From positions 888,848-952,847 of the forward strand of contig KV454012.1 in NCBI GenBank assembly GCA_001661245.1: a stretch of 64,000 nt of DNA. Reading direction: 5' to 3'. Positions 17,758 through 27,400 of the stretch are shown one piece after another (the stretch's first letter is position 1; the number at the start of each line of letters is the position of its first letter). A program made the position numbers and the translations under genes. The notes under the pieces are model-generated. The model made no database searches. It was not told where the DNA came from and saw only the letters and a program-made list of their open reading frames with translations. The DNA is from Pachysolen tannophilus NRRL Y-2460 (Eukaryota > Ascomycota > Pichiomycetes > Alaninales > Pachysolenaceae).

Positions 17758-20394
17758 ATGATGGTGTCCCGTTGGAGATGGAAAGCATTGGTGTTGGTAG
17801 TGATTGTTCAAATTCTTTCATTTTTTTTCTTTGTCAAAGGGTTTTTTCCAACAAAAGTTGTGCTACAAGGTAATGGTACTAATTATGTGGAACATTTGAA
17901 GAATGATGACCTGCTTTATGATAAACTTATATTCATGGTTGTTGATGCTATGAGAAGTGATTTTGTATTTTCTAATGATTCTAATATGCCTTTTGTTCAT
18001 AGTTTGATTAATGGGAACAAAGCAATTGGCTTCACGGCTTTTAGTAATCCACCAACTGTTACATTACCTAGATTGAAGGGTATCACTACAGGCTCTACAC
18101 CAAGTTTCTTGGACGCTATATTAAATATAGCTGAAGATGACACTTCTTCTACTTTGGGAGATCAAGATAGTTGGGTTAAAGAATTATATTTAAAAGGTAA
18201 AAATATAAATATGTATGGAGATGATACTTGGTTAAAATTATTTCCAAAATATTTTAGTAAAATTGATGGCACAAGTAGTTTTTATGTGTCTGATTTCACC
18301 GAGGTCGATAATAATGTAACCAGACATTTGGATGAAGAATTATCAAGTGGTGCTGATTGGGATGTCTTAATATTACACTATTTGGGCTTAGATCATATTG
18401 GTCATCAAGGTGGCCCGAAATCTTCAAATATGCCTATAAAACAATTGGAGATGGATGATATCATTAAAAGGATTTATGAAGAGCACCTTCTTAAAAATGA
18501 AAAAACATTGTTTGTGGTTTTAGGTGATCATGGAATGAATGAAATTGGGAATCATGGTGGTTCGTCAATAGGTGAAACAAGTGCAGCATTATTATTCATT
18601 TCTAATAATTTCCAAAAATTTGTTAAAAATGTTAAAGCTCCCTTATTGAATAATGAAAATTTTGAGTTTTACTCCAAAATTCAACAAATTGATATAGTAC
18701 CGACTTTAGCTTCTTTGTTGAATTTCCCAATTCCTAAAAATAATCTAGGTATATTAATAGAAAGTTTTAAACCAATTTTTGGAAACAACTTCATTAACCT
18801 GTTACTAGAAAATGCTTTCCAATTTAAAAACTTAATTGAAACATCGTTTGGTACGAAATTCGTCTCATTTGACGCGGATTCAGAATCTCCTAAGAATGAT
18901 TTTGAAAATTTTTCAAAACTTTGGTATGACATTGAAAATACACATAATGATGTGGTAAAAGCAGATCGTATTTATGAATTCATGAAAAAATGTCAACTGT
19001 ATTTGTCAAATTCTTCAACTAATTATAATTACTTTCAAATTTATACTGGGTTTGGAATATTTATTTTCACTTCGTTATTAATTGTAATTTATTACTTAAT
19101 ATCTTCATATAATACTGGTAATTTTTATTTGAGTATAGTTGGGATCTTATTTTCGTCCTTGTTGGCTTTATCGTCTGTTGGCTCATCTATGATCGAAGAA
19201 GAGTATCAAATCTGGTGGTGGTTTATAACTCTTTTTTTCACTGGGATCTTGTTCTATTTAAAGGCTTCAAACTTCACATCGCTGACCACTTTATTGGCTT
19301 TAAGATTGATTAGAGGTTGGAATAATTCTGGACAGAAGAACAACTTAGTTTCAAATTTAAAAATCTCCAAAATTTTAGGTGAAAATTTTTTAATAAACTG
19401 GGCTTTAGTTGGGATGGTGTACTGTTCTATTATTTATCTTGTTTGTAAAGGTGGACTTACGCACATTTTTAATTCTTCGGCACTATCATTTATATCGATT
19501 TTTTTGCTAGTTTCATTGAACTTTACAAATAAGTTGATACTTTCTTTTTTACAGGAGGAAAAGGATGTAAGTTATGAAAATTTTCCCAAAGTGTTCTTGA
19601 ATATAATACAGTGGACAGTTGATATTTTAGGTGTTGAAGATGTCAAAGATTGTTTAAACCCAATCTTTAAGCTATTTTACTTGACATTTTTTATTTTAAT
19701 AATTGGAAGAGTAGCATTTCAACTTATGACTAGAACCAAGATGGTGAACTTTCTTGGAAACGAAACTTCTATTTCTAAGGTAAGATCATTTTATTTCAAT
19801 GATTTGGCTAATATTTTAACATTACTTTTGTTAAATCAGACATCGCTAAAAAATATTCCATTATATTTACTCTTCATAATATTAAGACAAAACTACATTT
19901 CATTATTTAAAAGTTTGATTGTGGAAAAAAATATATTTAAAATTTCATTATTCTTAACGAGTCTTAACATATTTATGCAAAATTTTTCGTTCTTCAGTTT
20001 TGGTAACACAAATTCGCTTTCATCAATTGATTTAACTAATGCATTTAACGGTTTGTCAGAGTATAACTTACTTCTATGTGGAATCTTAACTTTTGTGGCA
20101 AATTGGTCAGGTCCCATATTCTGGTCCCTCAGCTTCTATTTGACTGTTTTATCTGAGTTTAACAAGGAGTTACAATTGTATAAATACGATTTATTATACT
20201 ATAAATTGTTAATTAGTTCAATGTTTTATTCCATTGTTGGATGTGGATTAATCGGTTCTTGCATTTTATTGAGATATCACTTGTTTATTTGGACCGTTTT
20301 TAGCCCAAAATTGTTATATTTCGGAAGTTGGTATGTCTTTATGAACTTTGGCGTTGATTTTATTTTATCTTTTGTCTTGATTTCTTTTTACTGA
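17758..20394 (+). CDS. LAS21: GPI ethanolamine-phosphate transferase Las21/Gpi7
   Basis: ER membrane enzyme that adds ethanolamine phosphate to the second mannose of the GPI anchor (PIG-G-like branch). About 878 residues. An N-terminal signal-anchor (about 8-28) is followed by a lumenal alkaline-phosphatase-like domain with IFMVVDAMRSDFVF (metal-binding Asp, about 60-73). Next are FSNPPTVTLPRLKGITTGST (nucleophile region, about 97-116), LHYLGLDHIGHQGG (about 205-218) and VVLGDHGMNEIGNHGG (about 255-270), the metal ligands. The C-terminal half has about 12 hydrophobic segments. The segment NIAEDDTSSTLGDQDSW is the Las21-type block. In-frame ATGs lie at 17758 and 17761. Together with GPI2, this is the second GPI-pathway gene in the window. 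Confidence 0.95.
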   Translation: MMVSRWRWKALVLVVIVQILSFFFFVKGFFPTKVVLQGNGTNYVEHLKNDDLLYDKLIFMVVDAMRSDFVFSNDSNMPFVHSLINGNKAIGFTAFSNPPTVTLPRLKGITTGSTPSFLDAILNIAEDDTSSTLGDQDSWVKELYLKGKNINMYGDDTWLKLFPKYFSKIDGTSSFYVSDFTEVDNNVTRHLDEELSSGADWDVLILHYLGLDHIGHQGGPKSSNMPIKQLEMDDIIKRIYEEHLLKNEKTLFVVLGDHGMNEIGNHGGSSIGETSAALLFISNNFQKFVKNVKAPLLNNENFEFYSKIQQIDIVPTLASLLNFPIPKNNLGILIESFKPIFGNNFINLLLENAFQFKNLIETSFGTKFVSFDADSESPKNDFENFSKLWYDIENTHNDVVKADRIYEFMKKCQLYLSNSSTNYNYFQIYTGFGIFIFTSLLIVIYYLISSYNTGNFYLSIVGILFSSLLALSSVGSSMIEEEYQIWWWFITLFFTGILFYLKASNFTSLTTLLALRLIRGWNNSGQKNNLVSNLKISKILGENFLINWALVGMVYCSIIYLVCKGGLTHIFNSSALSFISIFLLVSLNFTNKLILSFLQEEKDVSYENFPKVFLNIIQWTVDILGVEDVKDCLNPIFKLFYLTFFILIIGRVAFQLMTRTKMVNFLGNETSISKVRSFYFNDLANILTLLLLNQTSLKNIPLYLLFIILRQNYISLFKSLIVEKNIFKISLFLTSLNIFMQNFSFFSFGNTNSLSSIDLTNAFNGLSEYNLLLCGILTFVANWSGPIFWSLSFYLTVLSEFNKELQLYKYDLLYYKLLISSMFYSIVGCGLIGSCILLRYHLFIWTVFSPKLLYFGSWYVFMNFGVDFILSFVLISFY

Positions 20395-20524
20395 TGTTTT
20401 ATTAGACGAATGGAGTTTAACGAAGCTTATTTAATCAATTTCTCTACGAAAACTTTTACCCCAAAAAATATTAATAATTAATGCATGCATATATAGAATT
20501 AGCAGAAATAAATGGTGTATAACC

Positions 20525-21799
20525 CTACTGTAACAATTGATCTCTATAATGAGGTTGATTATTAATAAACTTAGCGGCTCTTCTGTCATTGGTATCATTA
20601 GCTTTACTTTGCCTTTTCCAAATTCTTTTCCTCTCAGCCAACAGTTTTTTGTCGTATAAGGAAGCCAAACGTCTAGTCTCAGCAGCAATGACAGTCCCTT
20701 GCCCTTCTGAAAGTACCAAATCTGGTCTCAAATTTTGACGGTAATAACGTTGAAGAGATCTATGACCAACAACTGCACCTGAAGGAAGGTGTAATTCATA
20801 TCCGTTATAATAGGAAAGCTCTTGAGGAACTTCGCCATCGGATAAATCACCTGTACTTTCTTCATCTTCTGAGTCAACATCTTCCCATTCATCATCTTCT
20901 TCACCTGTGCTTTCTTTTGCATCTTGAATAACAATTTTGCTTTTACTAGGAGAATTTGAATCTTGATATGTAGAACTAAAATCATAAAACTCTGATATTT
21001 CAAGTTTTTCGTCTTCAGTTTCATACGGTATTTTACAATGACTTTTTGATAACATATGAGCTCTAACAGCCTCTATTGATCTACCTTGGTAAGAACAAAC
21101 AATACAAATATTTCCCAACCCAATTTTTTCAGACAAATATTGAATTAGTCCTTCCTTGTCAACTAAATATTTTTGCTCTGGAATATAAAGACCATGATTC
21201 TTGAACATGTGATTTACAGATTCATCCAAGTTTGGATATTTCTTATTGCAAAACAAACAATGATTCTTTGGAATTTCAACCCGATTTTTCAATTTCTCTT
21301 CTAAAAGTTGCTCTTCTGTTAAATCTTCTTCCTGTAACGGTTCTTGCAGCAGAAGTACTTCAAAAGTTTGAGAATGATCATTTGCTATTTCTTCAATAGA
21401 ATTTAACTCCTTTTCTTCTAATATAGGTTTTTCAACTTTATCTGCTTTATTGTGAACCGATATTCCAGCCGACTCTAACAACTGATTTTTCTTTTTCAAT
21501 AGTTCTTCTTTTTCTCTCCTTCTTTGCTCCTTTTTTGTTATAGTTTTTTGAACCTCTTCTTTTGATTTACCACCCTTTCTGCTCCTTCCCTTCGTAGAAT
21601 CTTTATCTTCCGAGTTATTCTTTGTTTCATCATTAATTGATAAACTAGCTAACTTCGAATTGAACGCATCCTCTGTTACTGCAGGTAATTGTGCAACTCT
21701 TCTTTTTAAATTATAACGATGCCACTCAGACTTCATATGCAGTCTCTGGTCATCAGGCTCTGCAAACCCTAACCCACAACTATTACAAGTGTAATGCAT
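20525..21799 (-). CDS. REI1: Cytosolic pre-60S biogenesis factor Rei1
   Basis: Zinc-finger protein of the cytoplasmic 60S maturation pathway that probes the polypeptide exit tunnel and promotes Arx1 release. About 424 residues. A C2H2-type U1-like finger is at 4-27 (YTCNSCGLGFAEPDDQRLHM). A Lys/Glu-rich coiled region covers about 75-160. Two more fingers follow: HCLFCNKKYPNLDESVNHMF (about 180-200) and ICIVCSYQGRSIEAVRAHML (about 232-252). Then comes an acidic stretch and the conserved C-terminus YELHLPSGAVVGHRSLQRYY with QNLRPD, the tail that enters the ribosomal tunnel. Reh1 is the paralogue in S. cerevisiae, and a single Rei1-type gene is the safer call. The first ATG at 21797-21799 starts right at the zinc finger. 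Confidence 0.93.
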   Translation of the reverse strand: MHYTCNSCGLGFAEPDDQRLHMKSEWHRYNLKRRVAQLPAVTEDAFNSKLASLSINDETKNNSEDKDSTKGRSRKGGKSKEEVQKTITKKEQRRREKEELLKKKNQLLESAGISVHNKADKVEKPILEEKELNSIEEIANDHSQTFEVLLLQEPLQEEDLTEEQLLEEKLKNRVEIPKNHCLFCNKKYPNLDESVNHMFKNHGLYIPEQKYLVDKEGLIQYLSEKIGLGNICIVCSYQGRSIEAVRAHMLSKSHCKIPYETEDEKLEISEFYDFSSTYQDSNSPSKSKIVIQDAKESTGEEDDEWEDVDSEDEESTGDLSDGEVPQELSYYNGYELHLPSGAVVGHRSLQRYYRQNLRPDLVLSEGQGTVIAAETRRLASLYDKKLLAERKRIWKRQSKANDTNDRRAAKFINNQPHYRDQLLQ

Positions 21800-21925
21800 C
21801 TTTCGTCTATTCAATTTCTACAAGTTCTTTATTTACTGTAGATAGATATTATATATAAAATATATACTAAAGTAAAAAAAAAAAAAAAAATAAAAAATTT
21901 TTTTTTTTTTACTTTATAAAAATTT

Positions 21926-21936
21926 TGAAAAATTTT
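21926..21936 (+). promoter_or_regulatory. RRPE motif upstream of REI1
   Basis: TGAAAAATTTT, an exact match to the ribosomal RNA processing element found in promoters of ribosome-biogenesis genes in yeasts (bound by Stb3-type proteins). It sits 127 bp upstream of the REI1 ATG, the expected place for a gene of this regulon. The match is direct. The function is inferred. Confidence 0.6.
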
Positions 21937-21983
21937 CTTTCCTTTTTGGGTCATTTGATACATTATATACTACTTTTCCGAGT

Positions 21984-22019
21984 GATGGAGCAATTGATGG
22001 AGCAATTGATGGAGCAATT
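21984..22019. repeat. 12-bp tandem repeat, three perfect units
   Basis: GATGGAGCAATT repeated three times without change, ending 8 bp before the RRP6 stop codon region (22028), so it lies in the RRP6 3' UTR. Not coding in the RRP6 frame. Confidence 0.9.
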
Positions 22020-22027
22020 TCTGGTGA

Positions 22028-24346
22028 TTAACGTCTCTTATTCACAAACGAGACGTTTCTATTATTATTGACCCTGGAAACTTTCTTTGCCGGTTTAGGA
22101 CCCTCACTTTCCTTCGAATAAGGGTCAAATGATCTTTTCTTGTTTTTATCTTTATTTTTGTCCCTATATGATGATGATGGTTTGTCAGATAAGATTTTTT
22201 TTCCATCACGATAGTCAAAGACGTTTTGTTCAGTATCCTGTTGTTTTGAATTTGAATTATTCTTGCTATTATTGTTGTTTTTATTTTTTGACCGTAATAC
22301 GATGACCTCATTCGGATCAGTTTTATCTTCTTGCAAAAGAGGCTCCTTGATTTTCTCCTGTGATTCTTTTTTAAGTATTTTTTCTTCTTGGTCTTCATCC
22401 TCTTCTTCCTTGATTCCATTAACTTTTTCTGCAAGTAATTGTCTAATCAAAATTTCTTGCTTTTCAGATCCTTGTAATGCTTCACATACTTTGGAATGAC
22501 GTCCTGATATTTCAACCATCGAATTAATGATAACTTTATCATTATCATATTCAATTGACCAAGGAGACTTGAGATTATTTAAAAGCATATTTTGATGAAA
22601 AAGTTTAGAGTTCATAGACAATAAATTATTTTCGGTCTCTTTTAAAGAAAAATTTTTAGCTAATAGAACTTTGAAATCATTTTCTATTCTATTCACGAAA
22701 TTGAAATCGATTTTCTTATTTGGGTCTTCTTCCGTAAAATAACGATTTTGTTCAATACCTTTCATCAGTTCAATATCTTCCTCTTTTGCTTCCTCTAAAG
22801 CACGCTTAATAATTTGAGAAATTTCTCTAGCATTAATACGAACATAATCTGAAATGAAATTACTTGATGCTAAAACACCAGGAGCATCAGTTGGGCAAGA
22901 TGCTGCTAAAGAAACCAATAACTGATTTGGCATCACGTATCTTGTAGATTCATCATCTCTTCTTGCTAATTTGTCTCTCCATTCATATAATGCAACAACA
23001 ACAGGCTTTGTATTTAAAGGTAAATTGTATTGATACATCATTGATCCCCAAGGTTCAGTTTTTTCGTTTAAAGGACTCACCACCAAATTATTAGGTTTAT
23101 CCGGTCTATATTTAGTATACTCAAATCTTCTCCTAGCAACATTTCTTGAGTTAAACAAAACTTCTTTTAGTTTGTCTTCCTTTATTAAAACATTTTTCAA
23201 CTGGTCAAAAATGTACAACAAAAAATGTGTATCGGATCGAGCATAGGACATCATTGCGTCAGAGAGCGGTCTGACTCTCCAGTCAGCCAACTGATATTTT
23301 TTAGATGTTTTAAAATTAGCAAACTTTTCCAAAAGATAAGCCAAACTATGTTTGGGAAGACCTAGTAATCGAGAAGCATGGTAACTGTCAAATAAACTAA
23401 CAACGTAAAGACCTAAATCACGTTGTAACCATATAATATCCATAAATGCACCGTGAAAAACTTTAATTATAGCTGGATCAGTGAAAATTACATTCAATAC
23501 TTCTAAATCGTTTCGTAATGCTAAGGTATCGATTATCCAATCTTTTTCACGGTTACTAATCTGCATAAGACAAACTAAACCGTAATAGGTTCTATAGTCA
23601 TGATGCTCCAAATCTACAGCAATTTCCGTTGAACTTTTCAAACTTTCAATCATTTCATTCAATTTTTCAACAGTGTCGATCCATACTGGTCTGTTTTCTT
23701 CCCATGACTTTGAAGGAACAGGTTCCAGAATTTTCAATATGCTTTCAGGGTAATCTTGTTGCAAAATTTCTGTCTCGTAAGGATGTTTATAGTGTTCTGG
23801 TTCATTTTCTGTACCAGGTACCAAATTAAATACATCTTCAAACGGTACTATAGAGTTTGGTTTGGAAGTGAGAAGAGGTCTAAATGGATGGTTTTCAGAG
23901 TTATCAATCGGAACCTTGAATTCTAATTGAGGTTTCTGTATTCTTTTTCCTGTAGATTTATGAGTTGGATCTGTCATAGTTAAATCTTCTAAATAAGAAA
24001 ATTTTTCTTTTTCATTGCTGTTAAGTTTTGACGATTTATAGTCATCAAAGGCAATATCAGATTTTTCAAATAACGAGTCCAAAACATCACTAATATCTCT
24101 CCATGAATGCTCTATATTTTCTTTCCCGTATTTCACTGTATCAACATCTCCTTCCTCAACATTCTGCATTAACTCATTAATAAGATTTAATATTCTTTTA
24201 GATCCATTATCAATAGAACTAGAAAGATCAGTATCCAATGACTTATAGAATTTAACATCCTGAGCAGCAAGTGCTGAAGAAGCTCTCACCGTACTCAAGA
24301 GCTTCCGAAGCACATCTCCAACTAATTCGCTCTGTTCTTCGGACAT
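22028..24346 (-). CDS. RRP6: Nuclear exosome 3'-5' exonuclease Rrp6
   Basis: Nuclear exosome-associated RNase D-type enzyme for rRNA, snoRNA and cryptic transcript processing. About 772 residues. The PMC2NT domain (about 5-95, SALAAQDVKFYKSLD) binds Rrp47. The DEDD-Y exonuclease domain (about 215-400) has motif I EIAVDLEHHDYRTYYG (Asp/Glu), motif II FHGAFMDIIWLQRDLG (Asp) and motif III YARSDTHFLLYIFD (Tyr/Asp). An HRDC domain (about 440-520) follows, YEWRDKLARRDDESTRYVMP. The C-terminal 130 residues are Lys/Asn-rich, basic and low in complexity. The frame is open up to a TTG at 24367, but the first ATG at 24344-24346 (MSEEQSELV) matches the family start. It borders the large gene desert. Confidence 0.96.
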   Translation of the reverse strand: MSEEQSELVGDVLRKLLSTVRASSALAAQDVKFYKSLDTDLSSSIDNGSKRILNLINELMQNVEEGDVDTVKYGKENIEHSWRDISDVLDSLFEKSDIAFDDYKSSKLNSNEKEKFSYLEDLTMTDPTHKSTGKRIQKPQLEFKVPIDNSENHPFRPLLTSKPNSIVPFEDVFNLVPGTENEPEHYKHPYETEILQQDYPESILKILEPVPSKSWEENRPVWIDTVEKLNEMIESLKSSTEIAVDLEHHDYRTYYGLVCLMQISNREKDWIIDTLALRNDLEVLNVIFTDPAIIKVFHGAFMDIIWLQRDLGLYVVSLFDSYHASRLLGLPKHSLAYLLEKFANFKTSKKYQLADWRVRPLSDAMMSYARSDTHFLLYIFDQLKNVLIKEDKLKEVLFNSRNVARRRFEYTKYRPDKPNNLVVSPLNEKTEPWGSMMYQYNLPLNTKPVVVALYEWRDKLARRDDESTRYVMPNQLLVSLAASCPTDAPGVLASSNFISDYVRINAREISQIIKRALEEAKEEDIELMKGIEQNRYFTEEDPNKKIDFNFVNRIENDFKVLLAKNFSLKETENNLLSMNSKLFHQNMLLNNLKSPWSIEYDNDKVIINSMVEISGRHSKVCEALQGSEKQEILIRQLLAEKVNGIKEEEDEDQEEKILKKESQEKIKEPLLQEDKTDPNEVIVLRSKNKNNNNSKNNSNSKQQDTEQNVFDYRDGKKILSDKPSSSYRDKNKDKNKKRSFDPYSKESEGPKPAKKVSRVNNNRNVSFVNKRR

Positions 24347-24443
24347 TCTCTTTGACTCAGCTACCAAATTGCTAACGAAGTAATCAACTTCGCTTCAACT
24401 TTAGTTAAAATAAGTTATTAAGAAAAAAAACATTTAAAAAGTG

Positions 24444-24479
<36 letters not shown>

Positions 24480-27400
24480 AAAAAAACTAAAAAATAAAAA
24501 CCTTTTTGATATTTCATAAACTACTTTTATTATTTTTATATGCACTACTACTCCTAGATCAAAATTCAAATCCTCAGACAGTAAATAGCTGATGGCAAGT
24601 ACAATTCTCTAGACTGCCTCAAACTCTTTATCCTTCTCTGCTACTTGTATAAATTTTCCAGATACTAATTTCTTCCCATTCATATGGCTCAAATATCTTC
24701 TAGAAAATAAAATTTTACTTTACTGCACTTGACCTACTTGTCAGTTTTCTTGATATGATCATATATAAAAATTAATGATAATACAGCTTAAATTCTGCAT
24801 CTTTTTTCAGCTAATTTCTGCTGACTACATGCAGATATTTTATATCAAACTTGTAAAATATTACATCACTTCGAACAATTGCAATTGCACTTGCTGTTCT
24901 AAAATAAAAAGAAAAATCACTTTACTCATTTTTTATTTTTGAAGAATAATTTTCAAGACCAACAAACGCCCATAAAGCAGGTTTTAAATAAAAATTAATT
25001 TTCGCATATTCATAATCATTATAGTAAAAAGCTCTTTATTCTATACTTGACACAGCTCAAATCAGTTGCAGCTCGAAACTCATACTACCTTCTCAATTAA
25101 ATTCTTATATTAAAATAAAAAATCTAAAACTACTGTTAACGTCAGGCCTCAATTTATTGCATTCTTTTCATCTAATTAACTTTACAAATTACGGTTAGAA
25201 GCACCTGAACAAACTAGTGTAGATTTATTATTGAGAGAAGGGAAAAATATAGTGAAATATTGTTTGTTTAGCACAAATGCTTACGAGGTTGATTCTGACT
25301 TAACTAATTATAAGAGTTCAATAAGATCGTATTACTTTCTTCACTAAATCTTTTCAAAAAGAAGAAACCTCATCTGTACTACGGTAAACTGCTCTTATCT
25401 ACTCTAACTTGTCTTTAACTTGTATCATTTCCTCTCAGTACGATAATAGGTTAGGTTATCAAAATCCTAATCTCATTCCATCAAGAAACACCATCAGCTT
25501 TAATGTCAATTCCTATTACTCTCTCGATATTAAATGATTCAGGCACCTGTAAATCTAAATTTCTTTTTCTTAATTTTTTAATTATAATAAACAACTTTCT
25601 ATCTCAAATCCGCATCTAAATAAAGGCTGAACTCCTTAATGCATCAGCATTTCTTTCCGGGCTCGTTCTGCAGTATAGCTCTAGTAGTTGACCACAGGAT
25701 CCAAACTTTTAAGTCCAACACCAAAAATTCATCATTGCTTGTCTCTGATATCAATAATAATACACGAAACCTTATTCAACAAATATAACTCGAGAAGAAA
25801 AAAAAGCAATCAAATAAAAACAAAAGGCTAAATAGATGAATCATAATAAAAGGTTATCATTTTTATTCTGATTATGCGACGTAAATAAGAAAAGGAGTTG
25901 ATCACAATATTTCACAAAACAATGGTTAGTTTCTTCTCAATAATGTACGATCTAAGTATAGGCGAAATATGAAAACAAAATAAGTTAACTAACTATCTTC
26001 AAAAAACAAAATACGTTCAACATAGGGCTCCTAACCTCTGCGACAATTAATACAAATAGGATTCTAATATATGATAATTGTAAAGAGATTGTTTAACTTT
26101 TTAAGATTCTTTCAGTAAAATCAATAAAGGAATACCATAATATTGAAATTAGATCCTTCCCTTTAATTATGGAAATCTCTATTCGTTCGCATTTTCCTAC
26201 CTCAATCTAATTCACCGGGAGGGGAGAAATTCTACTACTGCTTCTTTGTTATGCTATTTTAAAAGTACTGCTATTACTAAGTTTCCATCTGTATTGTAAA
26301 GAGATACCATTGAAAGGTAACGATAAAATTTATTTCTTAAGGACAAATCGCTAGTATCGGTAGTCCCTTACTGAGTAATACTACGTGAATGTATTCGAAA
26401 CTTAGCGTTGGTTGTTCCTAACAAGATCTAAGATTGCAAGATTGCAAGCTGTGATAGGCAGTCATTATTTTCTAAATTGTTTCAACATCATCAAATCATC
26501 TACTATTTTTTTCAGTAAAAACATTTATGTTAAATGTAATCTAATACATCTTTACATTTTGTGATTGAATTTGTTGGAATAATTGATCAAGTTAAACTTT
26601 CAGTTACCTTGAAAAACATTAAATATGTTTAGAGAGAATATTTAATTTTTTAAATAACAATATTAGCAATATTGCGTTCAAAACAAAAGTCTTCCCAGAA
26701 CTATTCCGAAGATTATGCAAAATACAGGTTATTTTGATTTTCATCTTTAAAGCAAAAGAGAAAAAAAGGGAAATAGAATATTAGTCTAGTATTGAAAAAA
26801 AAAATTTAGATAGTTACTCGATAGTCACGAATTACTCGATAGTCACGATGTTATCATACAGCGAATTAATAGAACTTTTATCATTATCCGGATCATGTCC
26901 AGTTGACTGATCTGGAAAGAAAAAGCTGGAAATTTCATCGCTTAATCACCACTAATTATTGCTATGTTAAAATCAGGTTTATATTACAGCTTACGATAAA
27001 AGATAACAAAATCAATATTTTAGGAAGTGATTACTCATTTATATAAAGGAAGGGCTATTCGAGTAAACGATAATAGTATTTATTCTATTCCATTCATGGT
27101 CCTCGCCTCAGCAGTAATTTTTCAATTTTAAATAATCTTATGTTAGTAGTTCTCAGTTTCTTTTATTGAGGTAATACGAAATGGTAATACTTTTTCCATA
27201 TTTTTTTCATTGCAGAGAATAAATTCCAAAAGTTGTTTATAGAAAACATCTTTCTTTGTTAATGTAGGTAATACTAATGTAGATAAAGCCAAGTCGACTA
27301 AGAAGAGCCTTGGTCATTCTGTAAAAAAATTACTTTAGCGGTGCGCAGAGAAAGATTAACAAAGTTCGCCACATTACCTTTTTACATCAATCCACTTCCG

